From contig NZ_QEWW01000003.1 of the NCBI RefSeq assembly GCF_003121895.1, positions 186,001 to 250,000 on the forward strand: 64,000 bases of DNA, in the 5' to 3' direction. Origin of the DNA: Ignatzschineria cameli. GTDB taxonomy: Bacteria > Pseudomonadota > Gammaproteobacteria > Cardiobacteriales > Wohlfahrtiimonadaceae. Shown in pieces: positions 9,155 through 17,060 of the stretch (its first letter is position 1; every line of letters starts with the position of its first letter). Position numbers and translations under genes: made by a program. Under the pieces are notes generated by a model that did no database searches, was not told the origin of the DNA, and saw only the letters and a program-made list of their open reading frames with translations.

Positions 9155-9186
9155 AATAGCTTCCTTCTAGGAAGCTATTTTATTTT
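9155..9186 (+). terminator. Rho-independent terminator after recA
   Basis: A perfect 10-bp stem, AATAGCTTCC (9155-9164) pairing with GGAAGCTATT (9170-9179), closes a 5-nt loop and is followed by TTATTTT. It lies 77 bp after the recA stop. Just before it a 14-bp unit containing ATGTAACAATGAA is tandemly repeated (about 9129-9156). Confidence 0.85.
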
Positions 9187-9214
9187 AATTACTCACCTCG
9201 GTAGAAGGCTCACT

Positions 9215-10147
9215 ATGTCAGACAATAACGCTTTTGAATTTATCCCGGCAACAATGGTCACCATTACAGAACACCAGGAGACACAGCGCTTAGACAACTT
9301 CCTTTTAACCCATTTTAAGCAACTCCCTAAAAGTCGAATCTATCAGATGATACGCAAAGGCGAGGTGCGTATTAATAAAGGTCGGGCAAAGCCAACAACT
9401 CGGTTAAAAGCAGGCGATCAACTTAGACTCCCGCCAGTTAAGATCGAAAAGAGTATCGATATCTCTATTCCAATTGAAGCTTGGCAGAAAATCGAAAAGA
9501 GCATTATTTTTGAAAATGATAATTTTCTTATTATCGATAAACCCTCAAAAACAGCGGTTCATGCCGGCTCACACATCCCTTATGGCATCATTGAGATCCT
9601 GAAAAAACATGGTCAACACGACTTTTATGAGCTAGTTCAGAGACTCGATCGAGAAACTAGCGGCTTACTGATGATCGCAAAAAATGGAAAGAGCCTAAGA
9701 GCACTACAGGAGACCGATATTCTGCGCGAATACTCTCTTTTAGTAGAGGGACGTTGGTCTGATCAATATCCTGATACCATCACGATCGACCTGCCGCTTA
9801 ATACAGAAAATCGTGAGCAAGGAGAGCGCCATGTGGTTGTCGCGCCTAACGGAAAAGAGGCAATAACCCACTTTCAACGACTTCAAACCGAGGGGAATAT
9901 CTCTCTTTTAAAAGCACGACTTGAGACTGGACGAACACACCAAATTCGTGTTCATAGTGCGCATATCGGATTTCCATTACTCGGTGATAATCGCTACAAC
10001 CCAAACTCGGCATTAAAGGCGCAATCACCCCGGTTAGCTCTCCATTGCCAGCATCTTAAGTTCACCCTTGATGGAGAGAATTACCAATTTGAAAGCCCGC
10101 TTCCTCAAGAGCTTAAAGCAATACTCAATAAGATAGAAAACAAATAA
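9215..10147 (+). CDS. rluC: 23S rRNA pseudouridine synthase RluC
   Basis: RluC converts uridines 955, 2504 and 2580 of 23S rRNA to pseudouridine. An S4 RNA-binding domain occupies roughly residues 20-80, with RLDNFLL and RIYQMIRKGEVRIN. The catalytic motif RLDRETSGLL holds the essential aspartate, and GRTHQIRVH follows. ATG at 9215 with AAGG upstream is preferred over a longer frame that starts inside the recA terminator. In E. coli rluC lies beside rne; here rne is 23 kb away. Confidence 0.9.
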   Translation: MSDNNAFEFIPATMVTITEHQETQRLDNFLLTHFKQLPKSRIYQMIRKGEVRINKGRAKPTTRLKAGDQLRLPPVKIEKSIDISIPIEAWQKIEKSIIFENDNFLIIDKPSKTAVHAGSHIPYGIIEILKKHGQHDFYELVQRLDRETSGLLMIAKNGKSLRALQETDILREYSLLVEGRWSDQYPDTITIDLPLNTENREQGERHVVVAPNGKEAITHFQRLQTEGNISLLKARLETGRTHQIRVHSAHIGFPLLGDNRYNPNSALKAQSPRLALHCQHLKFTLDGENYQFESPLPQELKAILNKIENK

Positions 10148-10252
10148 GTTCACTACTATAAAGATAAACGGCGAAATTTAGACAAAGATCAGGTAAAATG
10201 GCGCTGTTTATGACCTTAATTCATTCTAAAAGAGAAGACGGCCCTATTCACA

Positions 10253-10645
10253 ATGGAACAAAAAATCGATACCTTTGAGCTCCCGATTCGGGTCTACTAT
10301 GAAGATACAGATGCCGGCGGAATCGTCTATCACTCGACCTATCTTAACTTTATGGAGCGAGCACGAACAGAATGGCTGATGGCTAAAGGAGTTAATCTCA
10401 ATACCCATGCGGCAACTGCCAATGAGATGTTTGTTGTTCGCAAGCTTGAGATTGAATATCTACAGCCGGCCTACCTCTGTGACGATCTCATTGTAAGATC
10501 CTCCATTATTAAGCGCAGTAGAACACGAGCACTATTTGAACAATTAATTGTGCGTAATGATGAGATTTTAACAAGAGGCGTTGTTGAAATTGTCGCACTT
10601 GATGTTGAGTCTCGACGCCCTAAAGCCCTTCCCAAATTCTTTTAA
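10253..10645 (+). CDS. ybgC: Tol-Pal system-associated acyl-CoA thioesterase YbgC
   Basis: YbgC is a hot-dog-fold acyl-CoA thioesterase encoded at the head of the tol cluster. The signature YYEDTDAGGIVYHSTYLNFMERARTEW includes the catalytic aspartate (DTDAGG) and the conserved YxxxMERARTEW. Length 130 is normal. It ends 16 bp before tolQ. Its cellular role in relation to Tol-Pal is unsettled; an effect on phospholipid metabolism has been proposed. Confidence 0.93.
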   Translation: MEQKIDTFELPIRVYYEDTDAGGIVYHSTYLNFMERARTEWLMAKGVNLNTHAATANEMFVVRKLEIEYLQPAYLCDDLIVRSSIIKRSRTRALFEQLIVRNDEILTRGVVEIVALDVESRRPKALPKFF

Positions 10646-10661
10646 TTTCAGGAGTTTTACG

Positions 10662-11369
10662 ATGTCCTCTGATTTACAATTTTGGCACTTAATTGCCAGC
10701 GCAAGCTTTCCTGTAAAGATTATTATGTTGATTCTGGCCATAATGCTCATTATCGCCATCTTCTTAATATGGAAAAAATATATCTCTATCAAATTAGCAA
10801 AGCATCGTGTAAATCAATTTGAGCGGATCTTTTGGTCAGGCGCCGATATTAATCAACTTGCATCTGATGCCATCAAGAGAGGGAAAAACTGCCGGGATCT
10901 AGAGAAGGTCTTTCTTTCAGGATTCCAGGAGTTTACTCGTCTTCGAGGTTATGCCAACTACTCTCCCGATTTTATTGTATCGAGTGTCAAAAATGCGATG
11001 TTTGCCGAGACCCAAAGAGAGGAGACGATTATTCAAAAATTCCTCTCGTGGCTGGCTACAATCGGCTCTGTTGCTCCCTATATTGGTCTATTAGGGACAG
11101 TAATCGGCGTTATGAACTCCTTTGCCGCATTAGGAACGGTCAAACAGGTAACCCTCGCACAGGTAGCGCCGGGAATTTCCGAAGCTTTAGTGGCAACGGC
11201 AATCGGTCTACTCGCAGCAATACCGGCAGTAATGGCTTACAACAAATTTAGTAATGATATCAATAACCTTATGACTCGTTACGACAGTTTTATTGATGAG
11301 TTTGCCAATATCTTAGCGCGACAATATGTTCAAATGTCACAAAAAGCAGCACCGCAACACTATTCATAA
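10662..11369 (+). CDS. tolQ: Tol-Pal system proton channel subunit TolQ
   Basis: TolQ with TolR forms the proton-driven inner-membrane motor that energises TolA. The 235-residue protein has one N-terminal membrane segment (about residues 17-38) and two more in the C-terminal half, with ATIGSVAPYIGLLGTVIGVM and GISEALVATAIGLLAAIPAV typical of the MotA/TolQ/ExbB family. ATG at 10662 has AGGAG upstream; the frame extended to 10581 overlaps ybgC and is rejected. Confidence 0.96.
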   Translation: MSSDLQFWHLIASASFPVKIIMLILAIMLIIAIFLIWKKYISIKLAKHRVNQFERIFWSGADINQLASDAIKRGKNCRDLEKVFLSGFQEFTRLRGYANYSPDFIVSSVKNAMFAETQREETIIQKFLSWLATIGSVAPYIGLLGTVIGVMNSFAALGTVKQVTLAQVAPGISEALVATAIGLLAAIPAVMAYNKFSNDINNLMTRYDSFIDEFANILARQYVQMSQKAAPQHYS

Positions 11370-11401
11370 TCTGCAGAATAATTTCTAAGGGATATATCGT
11401 T

Positions 11402-11827
11402 ATGAGACGACGTAAACGGATCAACAAACTCTCTTCAGACATGAATATTGTCCCCTATGTCGATGTTATGTTTGTTCTACTCACTATCTTTATGGTCACG
11501 GCAACAACTATCTCCGTTGGAATTGATGTTGATCCCCCACAGATGGAGTCGAGCCAAGCAGTTGCTGTTGAAGGGGAGGAGATGATGGTGATCTCTGTCG
11601 ATGCAACGGGATCATTCTTCTTCAATCTTGCGGATAATCCCAATATTGCTCTTCCAGAAGGGGAGATTGAGGTTTTAGCTCGCAATATTTTTGCAGAGAA
11701 CAATAATATACAAGCATTAGTTAAAGGGGATAAAAATGCCCCTTACGGTCGTATCATTGATGCTATGGGGCTCCTTCAGGGCGTCACCCAGAAAAATGTC
11801 CAACTTATGACCGCTCCAACAGAGTAG
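11402..11827 (+). CDS. tolR: Tol-Pal system protein TolR
   Basis: TolR is the second stator component of the TolQ-TolR motor. It has a short cytoplasmic start, one membrane helix near residues 17-40 with the proton-carrying aspartate in NIVPYVDVMFVLL, and a periplasmic domain. The motif VKGDKNAPYGRIIDAM near residue 115 is typical of ExbD/TolR. Length 141 matches the family. It lies 32 bp after tolQ. Confidence 0.96.
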   Translation: MRRRKRINKLSSDMNIVPYVDVMFVLLTIFMVTATTISVGIDVDPPQMESSQAVAVEGEEMMVISVDATGSFFFNLADNPNIALPEGEIEVLARNIFAENNNIQALVKGDKNAPYGRIIDAMGLLQGVTQKNVQLMTAPTE

Positions 11828-11859
11828 CCCACCATTGTGCTTAGGAAGAGTAGATCATT

Positions 11860-12927
11860 ATGAATCGCGAAACACAAGATAGAATTATCAATCTCAGTAG
11901 TGCACTCTTAACTGCGCTCGTCATCGCTATTGTTGGCTACTTCTCATTCTCTTCATTTCAGAAGATTCAGATGGCAAGTATCGATGATCCTTCCCTTAAA
12001 GTGAGTGATGAGAATCGTATTGCCAAATCTGAGAGAATCGATACCGAAGAAGTGATCGAAGAGATGAATCGAATTGCCGAAGCACAGCGACTTGAGAAGG
12101 AGCGTCTCGAAGCGGAGAGACGTGCTCGAGAAGAGGCTGAAAGACAACGGATCGAAGCGGAAAAACGAGCTGCTCAAAAAGCCGCTGAAGAGAAAGCCGC
12201 TAAAGAGAGAGCCGAAAGAGAGCGGATTGAAGCTGAAAAGCAAGCAGCACAAAAGGCAGAAGCGGAGCGAGTCGCTCGAGAAAAAGCGGAAAAAGAGCGA
12301 GCAATTGCAGAGAAAAAGGCTGCGGAAGAACGGGCAAAAGCAGAAAAAATAGCGGCCGAGAAAAAAGCAGCGGCTGAAAAGGCAGCTAAAGAGAAAAGAT
12401 TAGCAGAAGAGAAGCGCGCAAAAGAAGCTGCTGAGAAGGCGGCTAAAGAGAAAGCAGCAAAAGAGGCGGCAGAAAAAGAGCGTCTAGCGAAAGAGAAAGC
12501 GGAAAAAGAGCGCGCTGAAAAGGAACGTTTAGCTAAAGAAAAAGCGGCTGCTGAGAAACGCGCAACTGAAGAGAAAGCCGCAGCTGAACGCAAAGCGGCA
12601 GAAGCAAAAGCCGCTGAAGAAGCAACCCGAATTGCAGCTGCGCTCAATAATGATTACTTTGCTAAGGTTCACTCCTATCTCTATGCCCTATGGATCACAC
12701 CTCCAGGTAGTTATGGGCTAACAACAACCATCCAATTTAAAGTTAAAGAGGATGGCACCATTATTGGCACTCCGGTTGTGACAAAATCGAGCGGAAATGA
12801 GGAGTTTGATAATAGCGTCTTTGTGGCGATCTTAAGTGCCGATAAAGTCCCCATGCCAGAGGATCCTGTTGTGCGAAAATATCTAGCCAAAGAGGGTTTT
12901 GAGATTAGATTCCGCCCAACAAACTAA
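11860..12927 (+). CDS. tolA: Cell envelope protein TolA
   Basis: TolA spans the periplasm and links the TolQR motor to TolB and Pal. One membrane helix lies near residues 15-33. A long alpha-helical domain of alternating Ala, Lys and Glu follows (about residues 60-260), then a C-terminal TonB/TolA domain from about 265 (YLYALWITPPGSYG). The helical part is built of AEK and AAEK-type repeats and produces long false open frames on the other strand. tolB and pal do not follow; they are at 53.6-55.5 kb. Confidence 0.95.
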   Translation: MNRETQDRIINLSSALLTALVIAIVGYFSFSSFQKIQMASIDDPSLKVSDENRIAKSERIDTEEVIEEMNRIAEAQRLEKERLEAERRAREEAERQRIEAEKRAAQKAAEEKAAKERAERERIEAEKQAAQKAEAERVAREKAEKERAIAEKKAAEERAKAEKIAAEKKAAAEKAAKEKRLAEEKRAKEAAEKAAKEKAAKEAAEKERLAKEKAEKERAEKERLAKEKAAAEKRATEEKAAAERKAAEAKAAEEATRIAAALNNDYFAKVHSYLYALWITPPGSYGLTTTIQFKVKEDGTIIGTPVVTKSSGNEEFDNSVFVAILSADKVPMPEDPVVRKYLAKEGFEIRFRPTN

Positions 12928-13030
12928 GAGCAACCCTGAACCTAGAGCAATAAAGCAAGATAATCAAGCACACCGAATAAGTGTTATGATTGCAGTATCA
13001 GCAATACCTCAATTGATAAGGAGAGAATAG

Positions 13031-13714
13031 ATGATAAAAGTATGGGATCTACCCACGCGCCTCTTTCACTGGATATTAGCGCTGGCGGTATTAGTGTGCG
13101 TCTACACATCATATAACTTTTCAGATTATTATGATTTAAGCTTTTTAGGCAGTTATTCTGCAATGGCAATTCATCAATATGCCGGCACTCTAATTCTTGC
13201 TCTGCTCATATTTCGCCTTATTTGGGGTATTATTGGCGCAACAACGGCTCGCTTTAGCAACTTCATTCGCGGCCCGTTCCATATTGTGCAATACCTTAAA
13301 AAATCAGTGACGCCAACTGAAGGGCACAATCCTTTAGGGGCATTGATGGTTGTTGCCTTGATCCTTCTACTCCTCATCCAAGTCGTAACAGGTCTCTTCT
13401 TAGAAGATAATACCTATATGTTTGCCAATGCTCCTTTAGCAAAACTGGCAGATAGCGATATGAGAAGTAATATGATCGCCATCCATAGCAATGGTCGCGC
13501 GATTCTCTTATGGTTTATTGGTCTTCATATCACCGCAGTCTTTGCTTACCTAATTGTCAAACGCCAAAATCTTATCCGTACTATGATTACCGGTACACGC
13601 GATCGATCTGCAGCTCATACCCCAAATCCAGAATCGATCAAAGCAGATCGCCCTCTCGTTGGCATTGCATTGATGATAATTATTATTGCCTTAACCTTTT
13701 ACCTACTCTTTTAA
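13031..13714 (+). CDS. Cytochrome b/b561 family membrane protein
   Basis: This 227-residue protein resembles the di-haem cytochrome b subunits of Ni,Fe-hydrogenase and cytochrome b561 families. It begins with the typical VWDLPTRLFHWILA; further histidines occur in MAIHQYAG, IAIHSNG and GLHITAV, fitting haem ligation in a four-helix bundle. PTEGHNPLGALMVV is the usual third-helix entry. AAGGAGAG precedes the start. No hydrogenase, formate dehydrogenase or cytochrome c partner is adjacent, so the electron partner is unknown. Confidence 0.82.
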   Translation: MIKVWDLPTRLFHWILALAVLVCVYTSYNFSDYYDLSFLGSYSAMAIHQYAGTLILALLIFRLIWGIIGATTARFSNFIRGPFHIVQYLKKSVTPTEGHNPLGALMVVALILLLLIQVVTGLFLEDNTYMFANAPLAKLADSDMRSNMIAIHSNGRAILLWFIGLHITAVFAYLIVKRQNLIRTMITGTRDRSAAHTPNPESIKADRPLVGIALMIIIIALTFYLLF

Positions 13715-13716
13715 TT

Positions 13717-13827
13717 ATGCATAAACAACCTAAAAGCCTCTTTCTCAATTCTGTAGCACAGAGGCTTCTCTATGCGGTGATTCTCTTAATTCCATTAACC
13801 GCCCTGCTCTATTGGGCATTACAATAG
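13717..13827 (+). CDS. Small single-helix membrane protein next to cytochrome b
   Basis: A 36-residue frame starts with ATG 2 bp after the cytochrome stop. It has a basic N-terminus (MHKQPKS) and one hydrophobic helix (about residues 17-35, ending LLYWALQ), then a terminator. The close spacing suggests co-translation and a role as a small accessory subunit of the cytochrome. There is no separate strong ribosome binding site, and I do not recognise a family. Confidence 0.5.
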   Translation: MHKQPKSLFLNSVAQRLLYAVILLIPLTALLYWALQ

Positions 13828-13895
13828 AAGAGAATATCGAGAGAAATGATCAGAAAAGAGCTATTAAAAGTCGATAAAAACTGATAAAACCAATA

Positions 13896-13926
13896 AAAAG
13901 AGCGATCAATAGATCGCTCTTTTGTT
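13896..13926. terminator. Bidirectional terminator between convergent genes
   Basis: A perfect 11-12-bp stem (AAAGAGCGATC at 13897-13907, GATCGCTCTTT at 13912-13922) closes an AATA loop, with A-rich sequence before and T-rich after. It sits between the plus-strand cytochrome unit and the minus-strand phosphatase and can serve both. Confidence 0.85.
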
Positions 13927-13947
13927 CTTGGCGCTTTGTCATCACTG

Positions 13948-14709
13948 CTACTTTAAGAGTGTTTTTTTCAGCTGCTCGGTATCAACTTTCAAAACCTTTT
14001 CAACATAAGGGACTGCACCCCCATAATTCTCCACTAATGTCTTATCTAAGACATCGAGATATTCAGGAACGACATAGCGAATCTTCTTAAAGAGCGCTTC
14101 TAATTCCTCACTAATTGTCAGATGCTGCCCTGCTTTTCGGCGGTTCTCTCTAAAGAGCTGATGGAGCGCCTCCGCATAGCGATTAGATTCTAAATAGTTT
14201 TCCATAATGTCATCATAAGGAACGCCTAATACAGAGAGAATCAGATAGCTCATCACCCCAGTACGATCTTTACCGGCACTACAGTGATAAACAACTTTCT
14301 CATTAGCCAATATCGCCTCAAAAACCGTCTTAAACTGCACCGCACCGCAGGTTGGAAACTCCCGGTACATCTTTTCAAAAAGTCGCCCAATATCTTCCGA
14401 TTTTAGCTCACTCAACGCAGAGATCTGATCAGGACTGAAGAAGTTACCAACATCGATCGGCTTCGCCTGATAATCGATAGAATCGAGAATCATCTTAATT
14501 CCCTCACCCTGCTTCTCTCCCTCGAGTCGAAAATCAACCACAACATCAGGGGCTAGCGACTGGAGTAGATCCATATCATGAGGGGTTGCAAAATCGAGCA
14601 ATGCACTGCGATAGATCCGTCCATCTTTGATCGTTGCGTTATCTGCAGTCTTCAATCCGGCAAAACTTCTAAAATTTACAATCTTTTCAAAATTAAATAG
14701 TTGACCCAT
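13948..14709 (-). CDS. Tyrosine-protein phosphatase family protein
   Basis: This protein has the cysteine-dependent phosphatase loop HCSAGKDRTG (CX5R) near residues 141-150 of 253. The opening NFRSFAGLKT and DGRIYRSALL are typical of bacterial dual-specificity tyrosine/phosphoinositide phosphatases of the Y_phosphatase3 group. No signal peptide is present, so it is probably cytoplasmic. It stands alone between a terminator and tRNA-Leu. The physiological substrate cannot be inferred. Confidence 0.87.
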   Translation of the reverse strand: MGQLFNFEKIVNFRSFAGLKTADNATIKDGRIYRSALLDFATPHDMDLLQSLAPDVVVDFRLEGEKQGEGIKMILDSIDYQAKPIDVGNFFSPDQISALSELKSEDIGRLFEKMYREFPTCGAVQFKTVFEAILANEKVVYHCSAGKDRTGVMSYLILSVLGVPYDDIMENYLESNRYAEALHQLFRENRRKAGQHLTISEELEALFKKIRYVVPEYLDVLDKTLVENYGGAVPYVEKVLKVDTEQLKKTLLK

Positions 14710-14887
14710 CTATCAAAACCCTTATACTCTATAACCCTTAATCAATAGACCTTTTCAGTAGATCATCTATCCTACCATGTTTTCAATTTAGCAGGATAAT
14801 CCACCAACAAATGGATCATTTTTAATCAGCTGTTGCTTTTTAGAAATTTACCCTGTATCATTTGTCTTCTACTGAGTTACACCTAAT

Positions 14888-14977
14888 GCCTGGGTGGCGA
14901 AATTGGTAGACGCAGCAGACTTAAAATCTGCCGACCCTTATACGGTCGTGCCGGTTCGATTCCGGCCCTAGGCACCA
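14888..14977 (+). tRNA. tRNA-Leu (anticodon TAA)
   Basis: The 87-nt body plus encoded CCA folds as a class II tRNA. The acceptor stem is GCCTGGG with CCTAGGC, the anticodon loop CTTAAAA carries TAA, there is a long variable arm, and the T arm contains GGTTCGATTCC. The 3' end is the left edge of a duplicated block that marks an integration event downstream. Confidence 0.97.
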
Positions 14978-15022
14978 TTATTAAAACGAACAGCCCGCTA
15001 AATAGCGGGCTTTCTGCTATCT
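14971..15022 (+). repeat. Putative attL block at the tRNA-Leu 3' end
   Basis: This 52-bp block begins with GGCACCATTA (the last tRNA bases plus flank), then 11 nt, then the terminator hairpin and GCTATCT. It aligns without gaps to 18788-18839, with 42 of 52 positions identical by hand count; the first 10 bp and both hairpin arms are perfect. Such duplication of a tRNA 3' end is typical of tyrosine-integrase insertion. Confidence 0.6.
14992..15015 (+). terminator. Terminator after tRNA-Leu (left copy)
   Basis: Stem AGCCCGCT (14992-14999) pairs with AGCGGGCT (15004-15011) around an AAAT loop, followed by TTCT. A near-identical hairpin at 18809-18832 has the same 11-nt spacing from a GGCACCATTA copy. 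Confidence 0.8.
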
Positions 15023-15032
15023 GTTTATTTAT

Positions 15033-15053
15033 TTGTCACAAATCTTGTCACAA
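15033..15053 (+). repeat. Two TTGTCACAA direct repeats near the island left end
   Basis: TTGTCACAA occurs at 15033-15041 and 15045-15053, one start every 12 bp, about 55 bp inside the tRNA 3' end. Position and spacing fit integrase arm-type sites next to an attachment core; no integrase is present to test this. Confidence 0.45.
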
Positions 15054-15072
15054 TGCATTATGCATTCAATAT

Positions 15073-15129
15073 TTGACATCTTTCTACATTCTTTCTATTA
15101 AATCTCCTGATAGGTGATTTAATAGAAAG
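15073..15129 (+). promoter_or_regulatory. Promoter overlapped by a long inverted repeat
   Basis: A perfect -35 TTGACA (15073-15078) is followed after 17 bp by TATTAA (15096-15101). The -10 lies within the left arm of an inverted repeat spanning 15091-15129: CTTTCTATTAAATC pairs with GATTTAATAGAAAG, then one T-T mismatch, then CCT/AGG around a GAT centre. The expected transcription start is at the dyad centre. Placement suggests an operator controlling the operon at 15200, though a 5' mRNA hairpin is also possible. Confidence 0.6.
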
Positions 15130-15199
15130 ACTAGTCGCACTCTTAATTTATAAGTGCTAAACATATATATGTTCATATTAAAAATAAATATAGAAACTC

Positions 15200-16264
15200 A
15201 TGAAACTACTTTCTCAAAAAACCATTACATACCAGTTAATTAGAGCTAAAAAAATGCAATTCCGAAGCTTTCGAAAAAGAAAAAGAAAAAGAAAGCACCA
15301 TATCATACGTGTGTCGTCACGAATTAAAGTTATTGCTCCAGAAACACTCAACTTATTTACTCAAAATGAATATGCTAGTTTTATTGAGTTTATTACAATA
15401 ATTCGAGATCATGTTTATAATGGCGAACAAATTTTAATTGATTTCTTAGAGACTAAATCAATTAAAATTTGTGCTCTCACTGTTTTATATGCTCATATTG
15501 ACTTTTTTCAAAAGCTCACAAAAAACAAAAAAGTTATCGCTCTTACAAGATGTAAAACTTCACGACTTAATAATTGGTTCAAGGTATGTGGCTTATGGAA
15601 ATTAACGAGACATAATAATTGTAATCCTGAGATATCAAATTCTATGGAAATAGTATCAGCTGTTGCTGGATTACCGCCAGATTCAGATGAAGCAGCGCTT
15701 GTAAAATCTAAAATAAGAAATATACTGATTTTTATTAGAGATACCATTTATGATGGCAGGATATCACCAGAGGAAAATAACAACCTTTACGCTGCCTTGA
15801 CAGAATCAATTAGTAATGTGGGATTACATGCATATTCTAATGATAAATTGTTTTTAGAATTTATCACAGAGATAGGGAAAAGATGGTGGATATTAGCACA
15901 TAAAGTCGAAGATCAATTGTTTTTGATAATTTATGACATGGGTGAAGGTATCCCAATAACACTAGTTCGAAGAAATTTCTTTAGTCTCATTCAACAAATG
16001 TTTAATCCTGAAACTGATTCAGATAAAATAAGTGCAGCGATTAAATATGGTGAAACTCGTATGCAAAGCGATAAACACGGAAAAGGATTAACTGATATAA
16101 AAAGATATGTAGAGGATAATCCAAAAGGAGAACTACATATTTTTAGCGGAATGGGTAGATACTCGTATCATACCAATTCTGGACAAGTAGAAACTACAGA
16201 CCTTCCATACTCTATAGGTGGTACTTTAATTCAATGGAACATTAATTTAAGAGGCCAAGAATGA
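15200..16264 (+). CDS. STAS-like/HATPase fusion protein (partner-switch kinase-like)
   Basis: This 354-residue protein ends in a GHKL (histidine-kinase-like) ATPase domain, about residues 190-350. The N box is E202..N206..H210, G1 is D246-M-G248-E-G250, G2 is G294-K-G296, and GT is at 341-342. No phospho-acceptor histidine or dimerisation domain of ordinary sensor kinases is seen. Residues 75-135 (ILIDFLETKSIKICAL onward) resemble a STAS fold. The N-terminus is strongly basic (RKRKRKRK, residues 26-32). ATG at 15200 has a weak ribosome site; M20 at 15257 is an alternative. It overlaps the next gene by 4 bp (ATGA). A SpoIIAB-like serine kinase or conformational switch is likely. Confidence 0.75.
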   Translation: MKLLSQKTITYQLIRAKKMQFRSFRKRKRKRKHHIIRVSSRIKVIAPETLNLFTQNEYASFIEFITIIRDHVYNGEQILIDFLETKSIKICALTVLYAHIDFFQKLTKNKKVIALTRCKTSRLNNWFKVCGLWKLTRHNNCNPEISNSMEIVSAVAGLPPDSDEAALVKSKIRNILIFIRDTIYDGRISPEENNNLYAALTESISNVGLHAYSNDKLFLEFITEIGKRWWILAHKVEDQLFLIIYDMGEGIPITLVRRNFFSLIQQMFNPETDSDKISAAIKYGETRMQSDKHGKGLTDIKRYVEDNPKGELHIFSGMGRYSYHTNSGQVETTDLPYSIGGTLIQWNINLRGQE

Positions 16265-16581
16265 AAATAAAAAAAATATATGTTGCCAAAGAGTTTTCAG
16301 ATATGCCATATGGTCGTTATATGAGAGATGGGGTTGATAATGGAGAGCGTTTTAGGGAGGAGTTTCTTTTAAAAGATTTTAATAAATATGATGAAATTCA
16401 TGTTTATCTGGATGGTGCAATGGGATATGGCTCTTCTTTTCTAGATGAAGCTTTTGCTGGCCTTTATAGAACAAATGGCATTGATAAACAGACTATAAAG
16501 GAAAAAATAAAAATTTTTACAGAATTAAATTTTCTAAAAAATAGCATTTCACAATATATTGATGAAGCCAAAAAGGAATAA
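16261..16581 (+). CDS. STAS-like protein, DUF4325 type
   Basis: This 106-residue protein resembles DUF4325 STAS-like domains. YGRYMRDGVDNGERF is followed by a beta strand (EIHVYLDG) and the signature GYGSSFLDEAFAGL at residues 55-68. In SpoIIAA-like STAS proteins a serine in the equivalent loop is phosphorylated by the partner kinase; S58 and S59 are the candidates here by analogy. The ATG overlaps the stop of the upstream ATPase gene, so the two are probably made in fixed ratio and interact. Base composition is AT-rich, as in the other two island genes. Confidence 0.75.
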   Translation: MKIKKIYVAKEFSDMPYGRYMRDGVDNGERFREEFLLKDFNKYDEIHVYLDGAMGYGSSFLDEAFAGLYRTNGIDKQTIKEKIKIFTELNFLKNSISQYIDEAKKE

Positions 16582-16589
16582 ATGAAATA

Positions 16590-17060
16590 ATGGGAGTAAT
16601 TAAAACATTATTCGTAGACACTGGATTAATGGCCATTATTACCGCTCTTATAGGTTGGATTTTTATTTATAAAAACTCAAGAGTCCTACAAAGAAGGTCA
16701 GAAACATGGTCTATAGTCAAAAATCTTTCAGATACATTAAAAGAAATAGAAACTAGCTCTCAAAAATTTTGGACTCCATATGATAATTCAAAAAAGTTAG
16801 AAGCAATATCCTTTCAGAATGAAATACATTTATTATTAGCTGAAACCGAACGTTGGATGGAACTATTAAAGAAAAGACTGCCTATAGATAAAAATTATAA
16901 TTCCTTAATTAGTGATCTTTTTAAAGATATAACTGATGATATAGAGAATATACAATTACACGATATAAATAAGCGAAATAGACAGGTTCACTTAATATCT
17001 AAAAGAACTATAGATATCAAAAAATTGATAGATGAATCGTATCATAAAAAATTCTTTTAA
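16590..17060 (+). CDS. Single-pass membrane protein of the STAS/HATPase operon
   Basis: I do not recognise a family. The 156-residue protein has one hydrophobic segment at about residues 10-28 (GLMAIITALIGWIFIYK), then a charged, mainly helical cytoplasmic-type domain with Lys, Glu and Asp throughout. It starts 8 bp after the STAS-like gene and is clearly part of the same operon. By context it may be the membrane-bound output or sensor of the switch. It could equally be a membrane anchor; no catalytic motif is visible. Confidence 0.65.
   Translation: MGVIKTLFVDTGLMAIITALIGWIFIYKNSRVLQRRSETWSIVKNLSDTLKEIETSSQKFWTPYDNSKKLEAISFQNEIHLLLAETERWMELLKKRLPIDKNYNSLISDLFKDITDDIENIQLHDINKRNRQVHLISKRTIDIKKLIDESYHKKFF

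Noticed and set aside
12174-12647. Long Ala/Ser-rich open frame on the minus strand
   Set aside because: It is the antisense shadow of the TolA helical repeat; repetitive Lys/Ala/Glu codons rarely give stops on the other strand.
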